Shown here: in pieces, positions 7,026 to 14,970 of the stretch
How the letters are laid out: the number at the start of each line of letters is the position of its first letter
How positions within the stretch are numbered: the first letter of the stretch is position 1
Source: Streptomyces sp. GS7
Lineage (GTDB): Bacteria; Actinomycetota; Actinomycetes; Streptomycetales; Streptomycetaceae
Length of the DNA stretch: 64,000 nucleotides
Assembly (NCBI RefSeq): GCF_009834125.1
Contig: NZ_CP047146.1
Location: 3,961,501-4,025,500, forward strand
Reading direction: 5' to 3'
Program-made: the position numbers and the translations under genes
The notes under the pieces: model-generated
The model's database searches: none
What the model saw: only the letters and a program-made list of their open reading frames with translations
Told to the model about the DNA's origin: nothing

Positions 7026-9410
7026 TCAGGTCCGTGCGACGCCTTTCCCCTCCTCCATGAGTTGCTCCTCCACGAGTTGCTCCGCAGGACCGGGGCGATC
7101 ACGCGTCGCCCGGTAGTCGCGGGCGAGATGGTGTTGGAGGCGGGCGTGGCGGAACTGGTAGACCGCGCCGGCCTGGCGCAGCACGCCCCGTTGATAGGCG
7201 TCTTCGAGGAAGGCGACGACGGACCAGGGCAGCCGGCCGGTCAGCGGCAGCCAGATCCGGGCGAAGACCGCCCATTGGCCCCAGGCGGTCAGGCTGAGTG
7301 CGTAGCCGAGGCCGCCGCCGAGTCCGCTGATGACGCCGAGCTTGATCGCGGACGGGACGTTCCAGACGAGCGGGCCGAGGATCGCCGACATCGGCTCGAA
7401 CACGATCTCGGATCCGAAGCCGACCAGGAGCCCGAAAGTGGGGCCCCATACGAGGAACTGCGTGGCCACGGTCCGGAAGTTGGTGCGCAGGAGGTCGACC
7501 GGATTGACGGCGGACCGGATGTCGAGGGGGGTTTCCAGCAGGGTCAGGAGGCCGAAGGTGGGGCCGGCTCCCAGCACGAAGACCATGCCGTAGAGGACGC
7601 CGTCGCCGAGGCCGATGCCCAGGCTGGTCGCGAGGTCGACGTGATGGACGACGCCGTTGAGCACGCCGCGTACGAAGCCGTAGCCACCGCCGAAGACGAG
7701 ACCGCACAGCGCCCCGATCATGAGGCGGGGCAGCGGTCTGCGCATGGTCTTCCCTGCCCGGCCGAACAACTTCATGCGCACTCCCGAGGGCTCCACCGCC
7801 GCGTCCTTGGCCGCGACCATGAACCAGTACGCGATCCCGAACATGAGCCCGGAGAGGAGCCCTGCCACCACCCCGTCCGCGAGCTGGAAGCCGAGGGAGT
7901 CGAAGAGGGCGCCGACGACGCAGTCGATGAGCCCGATGGCCAGGCAGATCACCAGCGCGGTCGTCAGGGTGCGGGTGGGGCGGCGGACTCCGCAACCCAG
8001 GCGCCACCACTCCAGGTTGGGGGTGTCGAGCCGGGTCAGGTGGTGGGCGAGGTAGCCGAGCCAGTACTGGGCACGCTCCGGGTCGACGGCACGGCGGCCG
8101 CCGGGGCGGTGCTCGGGCCGGGGGCGGTAGACGGTGGCGGTGAAGTTGTGGAGGAGGTGGTCCTCCAGGTCCTCGGGGCTGGAGAACCGCCGGGTATCCA
8201 GGAGCGCGGCCGGGTCGTTGTCGGGGGTGTCGCTGTAGACGGCGCGGGCGAGGGTGACCATCAACGGAGTGGTGAGCACCGCGGTGAGGTTGGCGCCGGC
8301 CCGGCTGTGCGGCCGTTCGCGCAGTTCACTCAGCACGGGGTCCCAGGCCGTCGCCGCGGGGTCCCCGCCACGGGCCTTGCGCGCGGTGCGCGGCAGATAG
8401 GCGGCCAGGTCGCCGAGGGTCAGATCGGCCACCTCCACCGCGGCGGCGGAGGTGAGCACGTCGGTCTCCGCCACTGCGGCGGCGTACTCGGACGGACGGC
8501 TCGTCAGCAGCAGCGGAAGGGGCGTGGCGTTGAGCGCCTCCAGCGCGGGACGGCGCAGGCCGCCGGCGATCTCGTCGAAGCCGTCGAGGACCGGGAGCAC
8601 CCCGCCGGTCTCGACCAGCGCGGCGGCCAGGCTCGACCCACCGGGTCCCGGGGCGGCAAGACCGGGGTGGTCCCGGGTCAGTTGCGCGGTCAGCCAGTCC
8701 CGGAACGTGACGGCGGTGGGGTCCCACGAACCGATGCTGAAGATCACCGGTACCGCCTCGGTGCGGGCCCTCGACTTCAGATGGTCCAGCACGAACCGCA
8801 CGGCGAGGATCGTCTTCCCGGAGCCGGACCGGCCCAGCACCACCAGCCGCCCGGACGGGATCCGCCGGTACACGCCCACGATCTCGTCCAGCCGCCCGCT
8901 CAGGTCCAGCGGGCCGCGCGTGTCCCCGGCGGGCAGGCGGCGGATGTTGGCCCAGTGGTCGGTCAGTTCCTCGGGAACCTGCCGCCAGCACACCGGCAGC
9001 GGGTAGGGGTCATGGACCTGCCGCTGCTCCTCCTCGCGCTGCCAGCGGGCGGCCACCGCCTGCGCGAGCTGCTCGGCGACGTCGACCAGGGTTTCGCGCA
9101 CCACCGGCACCGGCAGTTCTGCGGCCGGTTCGACATGGCCGGTCGATTCGTCGGAGTCGTCCGGCGGTTTCCCGTCCCCGCTCCGACGGATGGCAGCCGC
9201 CAGGAGCTCCTCGCGTTCCTCGGGCGCCAGGCGGAGGGCGTCGGCGAGCAGCCGCACGGTGGTCACCCTGGGGTCGGCGCGCTCGCCGGTCTCCAGGCCG
9301 CGGACGGTACGCACGCCCACACCGGCGCGCTCGGCCAGGGCCTCCTGGGTCATCCCCGCCTTCTGCCGCAGCCGCCGTAGCAGCGGGCTCAGCTCATTCG
9401 TCACGGTCAC
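7026..9410 (-). CDS. XRE-HTH, NACHT NTPase and multi-span membrane protein
   Basis: About 794 residues. Residues 1-75 are a Cro/C1-type HTH (LRRLRQKAGMTQEALAERAG, then RTVRGLETGERADPR). After a charged linker there is a NACHT-type STAND NTPase core: Walker A GRSGSGKT near residue 195, Walker B-like LPVLDGFDEI and LLLTSRPSEY. The C-terminal 330 residues hold many hydrophobic segments rich in Gly (ALVICLAIGLIDCVVGALF, VVAGLLSGLMFGIAYWFMV, MIGALCGLVFGGGYGF and others), so the protein should sit in the membrane. It ends with a soluble tail carrying FRHARLQHHLARDY. GTG at 9410 has GGGGGGAAG upstream; GTG at 9428 is the alternative. STAND proteins switch on after ligand binding, and some bacterial NACHT proteins are antiphage. 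The role here is unknown. It diverges from the LuxR-SARP gene. Confidence 0.88.
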   Translation of the reverse strand: MTVTNELSPLLRRLRQKAGMTQEALAERAGVGVRTVRGLETGERADPRVTTVRLLADALRLAPEEREELLAAAIRRSGDGKPPDDSDESTGHVEPAAELPVPVVRETLVDVAEQLAQAVAARWQREEEQRQVHDPYPLPVCWRQVPEELTDHWANIRRLPAGDTRGPLDLSGRLDEIVGVYRRIPSGRLVVLGRSGSGKTILAVRFVLDHLKSRARTEAVPVIFSIGSWDPTAVTFRDWLTAQLTRDHPGLAAPGPGGSSLAAALVETGGVLPVLDGFDEIAGGLRRPALEALNATPLPLLLTSRPSEYAAAVAETDVLTSAAAVEVADLTLGDLAAYLPRTARKARGGDPAATAWDPVLSELRERPHSRAGANLTAVLTTPLMVTLARAVYSDTPDNDPAALLDTRRFSSPEDLEDHLLHNFTATVYRPRPEHRPGGRRAVDPERAQYWLGYLAHHLTRLDTPNLEWWRLGCGVRRPTRTLTTALVICLAIGLIDCVVGALFDSLGFQLADGVVAGLLSGLMFGIAYWFMVAAKDAAVEPSGVRMKLFGRAGKTMRRPLPRLMIGALCGLVFGGGYGFVRGVLNGVVHHVDLATSLGIGLGDGVLYGMVFVLGAGPTFGLLTLLETPLDIRSAVNPVDLLRTNFRTVATQFLVWGPTFGLLVGFGSEIVFEPMSAILGPLVWNVPSAIKLGVISGLGGGLGYALSLTAWGQWAVFARIWLPLTGRLPWSVVAFLEDAYQRGVLRQAGAVYQFRHARLQHHLARDYRATRDRPGPAEQLVEEQLMEEGKGVART

Positions 9411-9566
9411 GGTCTTCCCCCCGAACACGTCTCTTTCCCCAGGTGAGGGACTCTAGCGCGGCCACCGGCCGGATACGGCCGGTCTCCTGGCCTGTCCGCT
9501 GACCGGTACCGCGACCAGCATCGACGGCATCTGCCAGACCGCCCAGTACGGAGCCCGGAGAGCCCG

Positions 9567-10637
9567 ATGCCGACGACCGCCACCACCGGCCCATCGACCG
9601 CCACCACACTCACACTTCAGGAACGCGAGGTGCTCTACGCGGTCGGCTGCGGACTGCGCGACACCGAGATCGCCTCCGCGCTCGCCATCCCCAAGGAGAC
9701 CGTGGCCGGACACCTCACGCGGATCCTCACCAAACTCGAACTGCGCGACCGGGCCGCCGCCATCGTCCACGCCTTCGACTGCGGCCTGGTCGTCCCCGGC
9801 CGCGGTCCCCGCAAACCGGCGGCATCTCCGGTGCCGCGGACCGCTGTCCGCCACGTGCGCGAACCACAGTTGCGGATCTCCGTGCTCGGACCGCTGCAGG
9901 CACGGCGCGGGGGACAGCCCGTGGACCTGGGGCATCTGCGCCAGCAAGCGGTACTGGCCGCGCTGGTGCTGTGCCCGGACCGGACGGTCAGCCACCAGGA
10001 ACTGCTCGACGGCGTATGGGGAATGGAGCCGCCGATCACGAAGGTGGTTCCGGTGTACGTGTACCGGCTGCGCAAGGTCCTGCGCGCCGGGGACAGCGCG
10101 GACCCGGTGATCCGGCGCGACCGCTGCGGCTACCGGCTCACGCCCGGCGCGGTCGAGGTGGACGTGGTGCGCATGGAGGAGCTGGTCACCGCCGCCGGGA
10201 CCGCCGAACGAGCCGGCGAACTGGCGGAGGCGGTCCGATGCTGCTCGCAGGCGCTGGACCTGTTCCGCGGGGAGCTGCTGGCCGGCCTGCCCGGACCGTT
10301 CGCCGAGCTGGAGCGGCTGCGGCTCACCGAGCGCAGGGTCGCCCTCGTGCAACGCAAGCTGGACTGGCAGCTGAGGCTGGGGCAGCACGCCGAGGCGATC
10401 GCCGAACTGCGCGCCCTGGCCGTGGCCCAGCCCCTGAACGAACCGGTTGCCGCGATGCTGATGCGCGCGCTGTACCGCAGCGGCCGGCAGGTCGACGCGT
10501 TGTCGGTGTTCGACCGCACCCGCCGGCGTCTGGCCGACGACCTGGGGGTGCCGCCGGGGCAACTGCTGCGGCGCACGCACCAGATGATCCTGCGGGGGCA
10601 GGACACCGGCCTCGGCCTCACCCGCTCTGCGCCATGA
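9567..10637 (+). CDS. LuxR-HTH/SARP fusion transcriptional activator
   Basis: A 356-residue regulator with an unusual layout. Residues 15-75 are a LuxR/GerE-type HTH (LTLQEREVLYAVGCGLRDTE, then ETVAGHLTRILTKLELRDRA). Residues about 100-190 are an OmpR-like winged helix (RISVLGPLQARRGGQPVDLG, RQQAVLAALVL, YVYRLRKVLR). The rest is a bacterial transcriptional activation domain of TPR type (CCSQALDLFRGELLAGLPGP, LNEPVAAMLMRALYRSGRQV, ADDLGVPPGQLL). The second and third parts are the SARP family, usually an activator of a nearby biosynthetic cluster. A start at ATG 9567 follows the gap with the NACHT gene. The downstream gene begins inside its stop codon (ATGA), so the two are co-translated. No polyketide or peptide cluster adjoins it here. 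Confidence 0.88.
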   Translation: MPTTATTGPSTATTLTLQEREVLYAVGCGLRDTEIASALAIPKETVAGHLTRILTKLELRDRAAAIVHAFDCGLVVPGRGPRKPAASPVPRTAVRHVREPQLRISVLGPLQARRGGQPVDLGHLRQQAVLAALVLCPDRTVSHQELLDGVWGMEPPITKVVPVYVYRLRKVLRAGDSADPVIRRDRCGYRLTPGAVEVDVVRMEELVTAAGTAERAGELAEAVRCCSQALDLFRGELLAGLPGPFAELERLRLTERRVALVQRKLDWQLRLGQHAEAIAELRALAVAQPLNEPVAAMLMRALYRSGRQVDALSVFDRTRRRLADDLGVPPGQLLRRTHQMILRGQDTGLGLTRSAP

Positions 10638-11359
10638 CCCGACGGAAGCCGGGCACACGCGGTGACGAGCTGCTGCTGGCGAGGATCTCCGCAGCGGCCG
10701 GCCGCGAGCACATCGGCAAGCGACATGCCACCTACGCGGTGATCGCGCACCCCCACCGCACGGCTGCCGTGCCGGTCCGGCTGATCCGGCGCCTGCGGGC
10801 CTTCGTCCGGTACGGCCGGCCGTCCGTGCCGAAGGGGAGCGCGGACGCACGGCTGGACCTGTACGAGCGCGGGCTGACCATCGCCGTCAAGGGGCGGATC
10901 CACGTCGTCCGCTACGACACCACCTCGGTGTTCCAGCTGAGCGCCCGACACCCGCCCGACGCGCCCCGCGGCGCGACCGCGCGCAGTTACCTGCTCGTCG
11001 ACACCAAGGGGGAGCGGGTCGTACTGCGGGGCAGGTCGGAGGTCGGCGACGCGGAGGAATGGGGGCCGGAGATCCGGCGGGCGGTCATCCACGCCCAACT
11101 GCCCTGGGCCTGGGCCGCGCTCGGCAAGGGCGGGCGGCTCACCTTCGGGGACGTCTGGCTGACCGGGGAGGAGGTCGGGTCCGGAGGGACGTCCGCACGG
11201 TGGCCGCACGTGCGGCGGATCGAGCTGGAGAACGACGCCATCAGGCTCCATATCAACGGGAATTGGCACACTCTGGCGCCAATGGTGTCCCACATCCCGA
11301 ATTTCTTCGTTTTCCTCCTCCTCGCCGAGCGCCTGCGCACGGGCGGCCGGCGCTCATGA
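10634..11359 (+). CDS. DUF6585-like protein
   Basis: A 241-residue soluble protein whose ATG overlaps the stop of the SARP gene (ATGA, 10634-10637), so translational coupling is very likely. It begins with a basic segment and LARISAAAGREHIGKRHATYAV, has LDLYERGLTIAVKGRIHVVRYDTTSVFQ and VVLRGRSEVGDAEEWG in the middle and ends with MVSHIPNFFVFLLLAERLR. This pattern matches the actinobacterial DUF6585 family as I remember it, which may have a PH/GRAM-like fold; that assignment is from memory. No transmembrane segment or catalytic motif is obvious. The tight coupling suggests that it acts with the SARP regulator. Confidence 0.7.
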   Translation: MTRRKPGTRGDELLLARISAAAGREHIGKRHATYAVIAHPHRTAAVPVRLIRRLRAFVRYGRPSVPKGSADARLDLYERGLTIAVKGRIHVVRYDTTSVFQLSARHPPDAPRGATARSYLLVDTKGERVVLRGRSEVGDAEEWGPEIRRAVIHAQLPWAWAALGKGGRLTFGDVWLTGEEVGSGGTSARWPHVRRIELENDAIRLHINGNWHTLAPMVSHIPNFFVFLLLAERLRTGGRRS

Positions 11360-11508
11360 CGACGAGCCGACCCTGCGAGGCTCCGCCGACGCGTGCAGGG
11401 GCTTCATCGGCGCAGGCATGCGTTTCATCGCCATTCCAGCGGCCGAGGTTAACGTCGCGGCCGACCACAGCAGTTGTGCACGACCTCGACTCGGGGAGAC
11501 GCAGAGAG

Positions 11509-12264
11509 ATGACCTTGTCCAGCAGGTGGAAGAAGGCGGTCGGCGGGGCCGGCGCGGCGGCAGCCATGGTGGCCCTCACCGCCGTGACGCCCACCGCCGC
11601 CCACGCCGCCCCGGTGCACCACTACTACCTGGAGGTCGGCGGCACGGGCTCGGCGGCGCCCGCGCCCGACTGCACCTCCACCTACGGATTCGCCAACAAG
11701 CACCTCAACGGCGGCATTCCGGTGCCCGTCTGCTATCCGGCGAGCGCCGGCCCCTGGCTCAACGGCCACAACGCCCCGGATCCCAGCGCGCCGAGCTACG
11801 ACGCCAGCGTGCGCGAGGGATACCGCAATCTGCTGACCGCCGCCGAGGACACCTACCACCGCGACCCGGGCGCCCGTTTCACGATCGTCGGCTACTCCCA
11901 AGGCGCGCAGGTGGCCGACCAGGTCCTCCAGAAGATCGCCGGCGGCGACACGGACATCCCCCGCTCGCAGGTGAACGGCATGTTGTACGCCGACCCCATG
12001 CAGCCGGGCACGGGCATCGGGGCGCGGGTTCCCCAGGGGTGGAGCGCGTTGGGGTTCACCTCCCCCGGCGCCGGTCCGGCGAAGTTCGACGGCGTCCCGG
12101 TGCACCGCTTCTGCATCCGCACCGACCTGGCGTGCGACGCCACCTCGATCCAGTCGCTCCCCGGCTTCCTGACCCAGCACCCCAAGTACTGGCAGGACGG
12201 CAACGTCATGGTGCAGACCATCGGCCACGACGGCGGTGACGGGGTCACCTGGTACAACCCCTGA
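11509..12264 (+). CDS. secreted PE-PPE/cutinase-like serine hydrolase
   Basis: A 251-residue exported alpha/beta hydrolase. The signal peptide runs through AAAMVALTAVTPTAAHAAP. The mature part starts HHYYLEVGGTGS and contains the nucleophile elbow FTIVGYSQGAQVADQVL (G-Y-S-Q-G, Ser near residue 129), MLYADPMQPGTGIG, and CIRTDLACDAT followed by TIGHDGGDGVTWYNP, which supply the likely Asp and His. The fold matches the PE-PPE domain of mycobacterial esterases, related to cutinases, acting outside the cell on lipid or polyester esters. The ATG at 11509 follows GCAGAGAG. A perfect terminator lies 40 bp downstream. The gap before it is 149 bp, so it probably has its own promoter. Confidence 0.85.
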   Translation: MTLSSRWKKAVGGAGAAAAMVALTAVTPTAAHAAPVHHYYLEVGGTGSAAPAPDCTSTYGFANKHLNGGIPVPVCYPASAGPWLNGHNAPDPSAPSYDASVREGYRNLLTAAEDTYHRDPGARFTIVGYSQGAQVADQVLQKIAGGDTDIPRSQVNGMLYADPMQPGTGIGARVPQGWSALGFTSPGAGPAKFDGVPVHRFCIRTDLACDATSIQSLPGFLTQHPKYWQDGNVMVQTIGHDGGDGVTWYNP

Positions 12265-12303
12265 TCGCTCTTCGGGCGGCCCCGTAACCGTGGGGGCGGG
12301 GCA

Positions 12304-12336
12304 ACGGTCCGACCGGCGCAACCCCGGTCGGACCGT
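12304..12336 (+). terminator. Rho-independent-type terminator after the PE-PPE gene
   Basis: ACGGTCCGACCGG (12304-12316) and its perfect complement (12324-12336) enclose a 7-base loop and are followed by TTT. The hairpin starts 40 bp after the stop codon. Confidence 0.8.
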
Positions 12337-12433
12337 TTCCGTATGCGAGGCAGCCGCTCAACGGGCTTGCCTCGAACCGGCGTTGGTCGGTCGGTGCGGG
12401 AGGCCGAGCCACGAGGGCCCTCGTCAGGAATCC

Positions 12434-12462
12434 TTGACAGTGCCTCGCTGTCAGGGCAACCT
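12434..12462 (+). promoter_or_regulatory. promoter for the HTH/Clp-N operon, probably leaderless
   Basis: TTGACA at 12434-12439 is a perfect -35 box. CAACCT 17 bp later is an acceptable actinomycete -10. The start point would fall at about 12469-12470, the A of the ATG. The -35 is half of an inverted repeat, TTGACAG-N7-CTGTCAG, and another TGACA follows at 12462, which suggests autoregulation by the HTH product. Confidence 0.6.
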
Positions 12463-12469
12463 GACACGT

Positions 12470-12712
12470 ATGGGAGCTGAAGACACACCGGCCTCGCTGG
12501 CCGGACAGGTCACCAACAAGGACCCCGCCGTGGGGCTGCAGGCGGTCGTCGCACTGCGCCGTCTCCTGGAGGAACTGGAGCGGCTCCACGTCGACAACGC
12601 CCGCGAGCAGGGCTGGTCGTGGCAGAGCATCGCCACGTCGCTGAACGTCAGCAGGCAGTCGGTGCACGAAAAGCATGCGAGCAGGCGCAAGGCAACGGGC
12701 AAGGAGAAGTAG
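12470..12712 (+). CDS. small helix-turn-helix protein
   Basis: An 80-residue protein. After a helical N-terminal half (AVVALRRLLEELERLHVDNA) comes a clear HTH, EQGWSWQSIATSLNVSRQSV, followed by HEKHASRRKATGKEK. The same small HTH protein precedes Clp N-domain genes in other Streptomyces, as far as I recall. No Shine-Dalgarno is present, and the promoter places the transcript start on the ATG, consistent with a leaderless message. The stop at 12712 is two bases before the GTG of the Clp-N gene, so the two form an operon. It likely represses or senses at its own inverted-repeat promoter. Confidence 0.85.
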   Translation: MGAEDTPASLAGQVTNKDPAVGLQAVVALRRLLEELERLHVDNAREQGWSWQSIATSLNVSRQSVHEKHASRRKATGKEK

Positions 12713-12714
12713 AG

Positions 12715-13260
12715 GTGTTCGAGTTTTTCACCGACCGCGCGAAGCGCGCCGTGGTGCTGTCCCAGGACGAGGCGATCGCCCTCGGGCACGACTTCATCGG
12801 TACGGAGCACATCCTGCTCGGCCTGGTCGGCACCGACCGGAGCACGGCGGGGGACGTACTGCGTGAGCAGGGCGTCGAGTTGACACGGGCGAGGGAGGAG
12901 ACCGTTCGGATCCTGGAGGCCGCCGGGGTCGTCGCCGCCGGGGGACAGCCCGCGAAGGACGCCCTGTCGTCCATCGGCATCGACGTCGCGGAGATCCAGC
13001 GCCGGGCCGACCAGGCATTCGGCCCCGGCGCCTTCCAGTACCCGAGGCCCGCCTACACCCCGCACGCCAAGAAGGCCCTGGAGCAAACCCTGCGCGAGGC
13101 GCGCGCACTGGGGCACGAGGAGTTCGGCACCGAGCACGTCCTGCTCGGCCTGCTGACAGCGGGACAGGGCCGCGGCCTGGAGGTGCTCGCGGCCCTGGAG
13201 GTGGACCTCGACGACCTGCGCGACGCGGTACTCGCCCGGGTGGCCGGGGAGACCTCGTAG
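12715..13260 (+). CDS. Clp N-domain protein (ClpC N-terminal repeat only)
   Basis: A 181-residue protein made of two Clp repeat motifs with no ATPase module. The first is FFTDRAKRAVVLSQDEAIAL with GTEHILLGLVG; the second is YTPHAKKALEQTLREARALG with GTEHVLLGLLTAG. In ClpC/ClpA this domain binds substrates and adaptors such as MecB partners or arginine-phosphorylated proteins. A free N-domain could act as an adaptor, decoy or inhibitor of the full chaperone. GTG at 12715 is preceded by AAGGAG with 8-base spacing, and the gene is tightly coupled to the HTH gene. Two strong hairpins follow the stop. Confidence 0.9.
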   Translation: MFEFFTDRAKRAVVLSQDEAIALGHDFIGTEHILLGLVGTDRSTAGDVLREQGVELTRAREETVRILEAAGVVAAGGQPAKDALSSIGIDVAEIQRRADQAFGPGAFQYPRPAYTPHAKKALEQTLREARALGHEEFGTEHVLLGLLTAGQGRGLEVLAALEVDLDDLRDAVLARVAGETS

Positions 13261-13279
13261 CGTTCGCCGGGGTGGGAGT

Positions 13280-13323
13280 GCACGCAATGCCGAACGGCGG
13301 GCGGGACGGGCGGCATTGCGTGC
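13280..13323. terminator. first hairpin between convergent genes
   Basis: GCACGCAATGCCG (13280-13292) pairs perfectly with 13311-13323, leaving an 18-base loop. It lies 19 bp after the Clp-N stop. Confidence 0.65.
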
Positions 13324-13324
13324 T

Positions 13325-13368
13325 GCCCGATGCCCTGTCCGCCCGTTCGCGCGGACAGGGCATCGGGC
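13325..13368. terminator. second, perfect 18-bp hairpin (bidirectional terminator)
   Basis: Arms 13325-13342 and 13351-13368 are perfectly complementary over 18 bp with an 8-base loop. It lies between the convergent Clp-N and methyltransferase genes and begins one base after the first hairpin. There is no T-run, so the terminator call rests on stem strength and position. Confidence 0.7.
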
Positions 13369-13390
13369 CACCGGGATGTCCGGTCGGTCG

Positions 13391-14134
13391 TCAGGCGCGG
13401 CAGCGCAGCATCTCCAGCGGCGGACTCGCGAGGAGGTCCGCCCAGAAGTCCGCACCGAACGCGCGCAGGCCGGCGTCGGACACCTCCAGGGGGACCCAGG
13501 TCACCTCGTGGAATCCGGCTGCCCGCAGGCACTTTTCGTAGACCTCGCGGCGCGGTGCCGTGCTGATGATGCTGATCGGCTGCGGGTCGAGGAGAGCCGT
13601 GACCCGCACCCACGGACCCGTCTCGATCTCCTCGCCGGTCGGCTCGCAGCGGAACCCGTACTTGTCCAGCGACGGACAGTCAAACCCGTAGTCGGGCTTC
13701 TGGGCGAGCACGAAGAACTCTCCCCCCGGCACCAGGCTCCGGTGGATGTTGCGGCACATCCGCTCCATCTCCGCGATGTCCCCGGCGTAGTTGAGGCACT
13801 GCACTCCCGCCGCGACGTCGAAGCGCCGGTCGAGAGGCCGCAGTTCGGCCACGTCACCGACCTCGTAGTGCACACCCAGCGGCTCCCGCTGCTCGCTGTC
13901 CCGTGCGGCGGCGATCATCTCGACGGAGATGTCGACACCGAGGACGTCCGTGGCGCCGCGCCGCTTGAACTCCCTGCTGTAGAAACCGGTTCCGCACGCC
14001 AGGTCGAGAACCGACTTGCCCCTCACGTCCCCGACCATGCCCAGGAAGCTCGGCACCTCCCCGTAACGCATCAACGGCAGTGACTTGAAGCCCTCGAACG
14101 CCTCACCGATCTCGTCGTACTGCTGCATACTCAT
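13391..14134 (-). CDS. class I SAM-dependent methyltransferase
   Basis: A 247-residue methyltransferase. Motif I is SVLDLACGTGFYSREF, motif II is LGVDISVEMIAAARD, and the post-I acidic segment is VHYEVGDVAEL. PGGEFFVLAQ marks the later strand. The C-terminal 70 residues (GPWVRVTALLDPQPISIIST and beyond) resemble toxin/ubiquinone-type small-molecule methyltransferases that act on catechol-like acceptors. The ATG at 14134 has GGGGAGGA upstream. No biosynthetic partner is next to it, so the acceptor is unknown. Confidence 0.85.
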   Translation of the reverse strand: MSMQQYDEIGEAFEGFKSLPLMRYGEVPSFLGMVGDVRGKSVLDLACGTGFYSREFKRRGATDVLGVDISVEMIAAARDSEQREPLGVHYEVGDVAELRPLDRRFDVAAGVQCLNYAGDIAEMERMCRNIHRSLVPGGEFFVLAQKPDYGFDCPSLDKYGFRCEPTGEEIETGPWVRVTALLDPQPISIISTAPRREVYEKCLRAAGFHEVTWVPLEVSDAGLRAFGADFWADLLASPPLEMLRCRA

Positions 14135-14576
14135 CGTGCCGTCCTCCCCTGTACTCCGTCATGTCCTCGGCCTCGGCCCCCGTCCCCGGGACGTGCCGGA
14201 GCCGCTGGTTGGCAGTCTCTACGGACCCCGGCAGACCGTCGTACTGGCAGAAGCCACAAAGATCCGGACACCGTCCCGGCCGCCTGTACGAGCGCGCGTA
14301 CGGGTCCCAGCGGATGAGGGGCAGCCTCGGGCGACCTTCGGCCCGCTCCTCGCTCGCGGTCCGATCGCCGGCTCGGCGTGCGGCCCGTCGTCGCTACCGG
14401 CCGTTCCGATCTCTTCTCTCGCCCTGGCGGACACCGGGCATCTGACGCACCGTCATACGCCGGGTTTCTCCCACAAAGACGCGCACTGCCCGCCGGGGGA
14501 ACCGGCGGGCAGTGCTGTGACAGGCGACGCCGCGCTCCGGAGCGTCGAGCAGCGCGCTCCGGGCATGGCGTCCGTG
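14135..14576. other. intergenic region between two minus-strand genes
   Basis: No gene with a ribosome binding site is visible. It holds the terminator of the small secreted protein gene (14483-14515) and presumably the methyltransferase promoter. Confidence 0.5.
14483..14515 (-). terminator. terminator of the small secreted protein gene
   Basis: Perfect 14-bp arms 14483-14496 and 14502-14515 enclose a 5-base GGGAA loop. It lies about 60 bp downstream of the stop at 14577 in minus-strand direction. Confidence 0.75.
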
Positions 14577-14885
14577 TCAGCGGCCGAGGCCGAGGCCGCC
14601 GACGCCGCCGACGCCGCCGAGGCCCCGCCGGCCGGTGGCGATGACGGTGTTGGCGATGCTGCCCCCGGCGGTCTGCCGGAAGGTGAAGATCGACTTCTGG
14701 TTGTCGATGGCGATGTTCGTGCGGCACCCCTCGCCGGGAAGCAGGAGACTGAACGACGGCGTGCAGTGAACATGCTGGTCGAAGATCTCGTCACTCCAGC
14801 CGCCGGCGCTGGCCGTGCCTGCTGCCGATGCCAGCAGCGCACCAGCCCCAAGGGTGCCCGCAACCATACGCATTGCCTTACCCAC
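14577..14885 (-). CDS. small secreted protein, family unknown
   Basis: A 102-residue exported protein. The signal peptide MVAGTLGAGALLASAAGTAS is followed by GGWSDEIFDQHVHCTPSFSL, a second Cys (EGCRTNIAIDN) and a tail of repeated GGVGGVGGLGLGR. Two Cys residues 18 apart may form a disulfide. The Gly-rich tail recalls small wall-associated or aerial-surface proteins of streptomycetes, but this is not a chaplin or rodlin by motif. GTG at 14885 is chosen since AGGAAGG lies upstream; ATG codons four and six residues further in are alternatives. A strong terminator follows. Confidence 0.7.
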   Translation of the reverse strand: MGKAMRMVAGTLGAGALLASAAGTASAGGWSDEIFDQHVHCTPSFSLLLPGEGCRTNIAIDNQKSIFTFRQTAGGSIANTVIATGRRGLGGVGGVGGLGLGR

Positions 14886-14970
14886 GACGGAACTTCCTTC
14901 CTGTCCTGGACCCGGTCCGGTGCCGGGATCACCGCTGATAACGGGCCAGTAACAAGGCGGTCACGCTCCG

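Noticed and set aside
6975..9380. 801-codon open frame on the plus strand
   Set aside because: It mirrors the NACHT gene. The translation is Gly/Glu/Asp-rich without domains.
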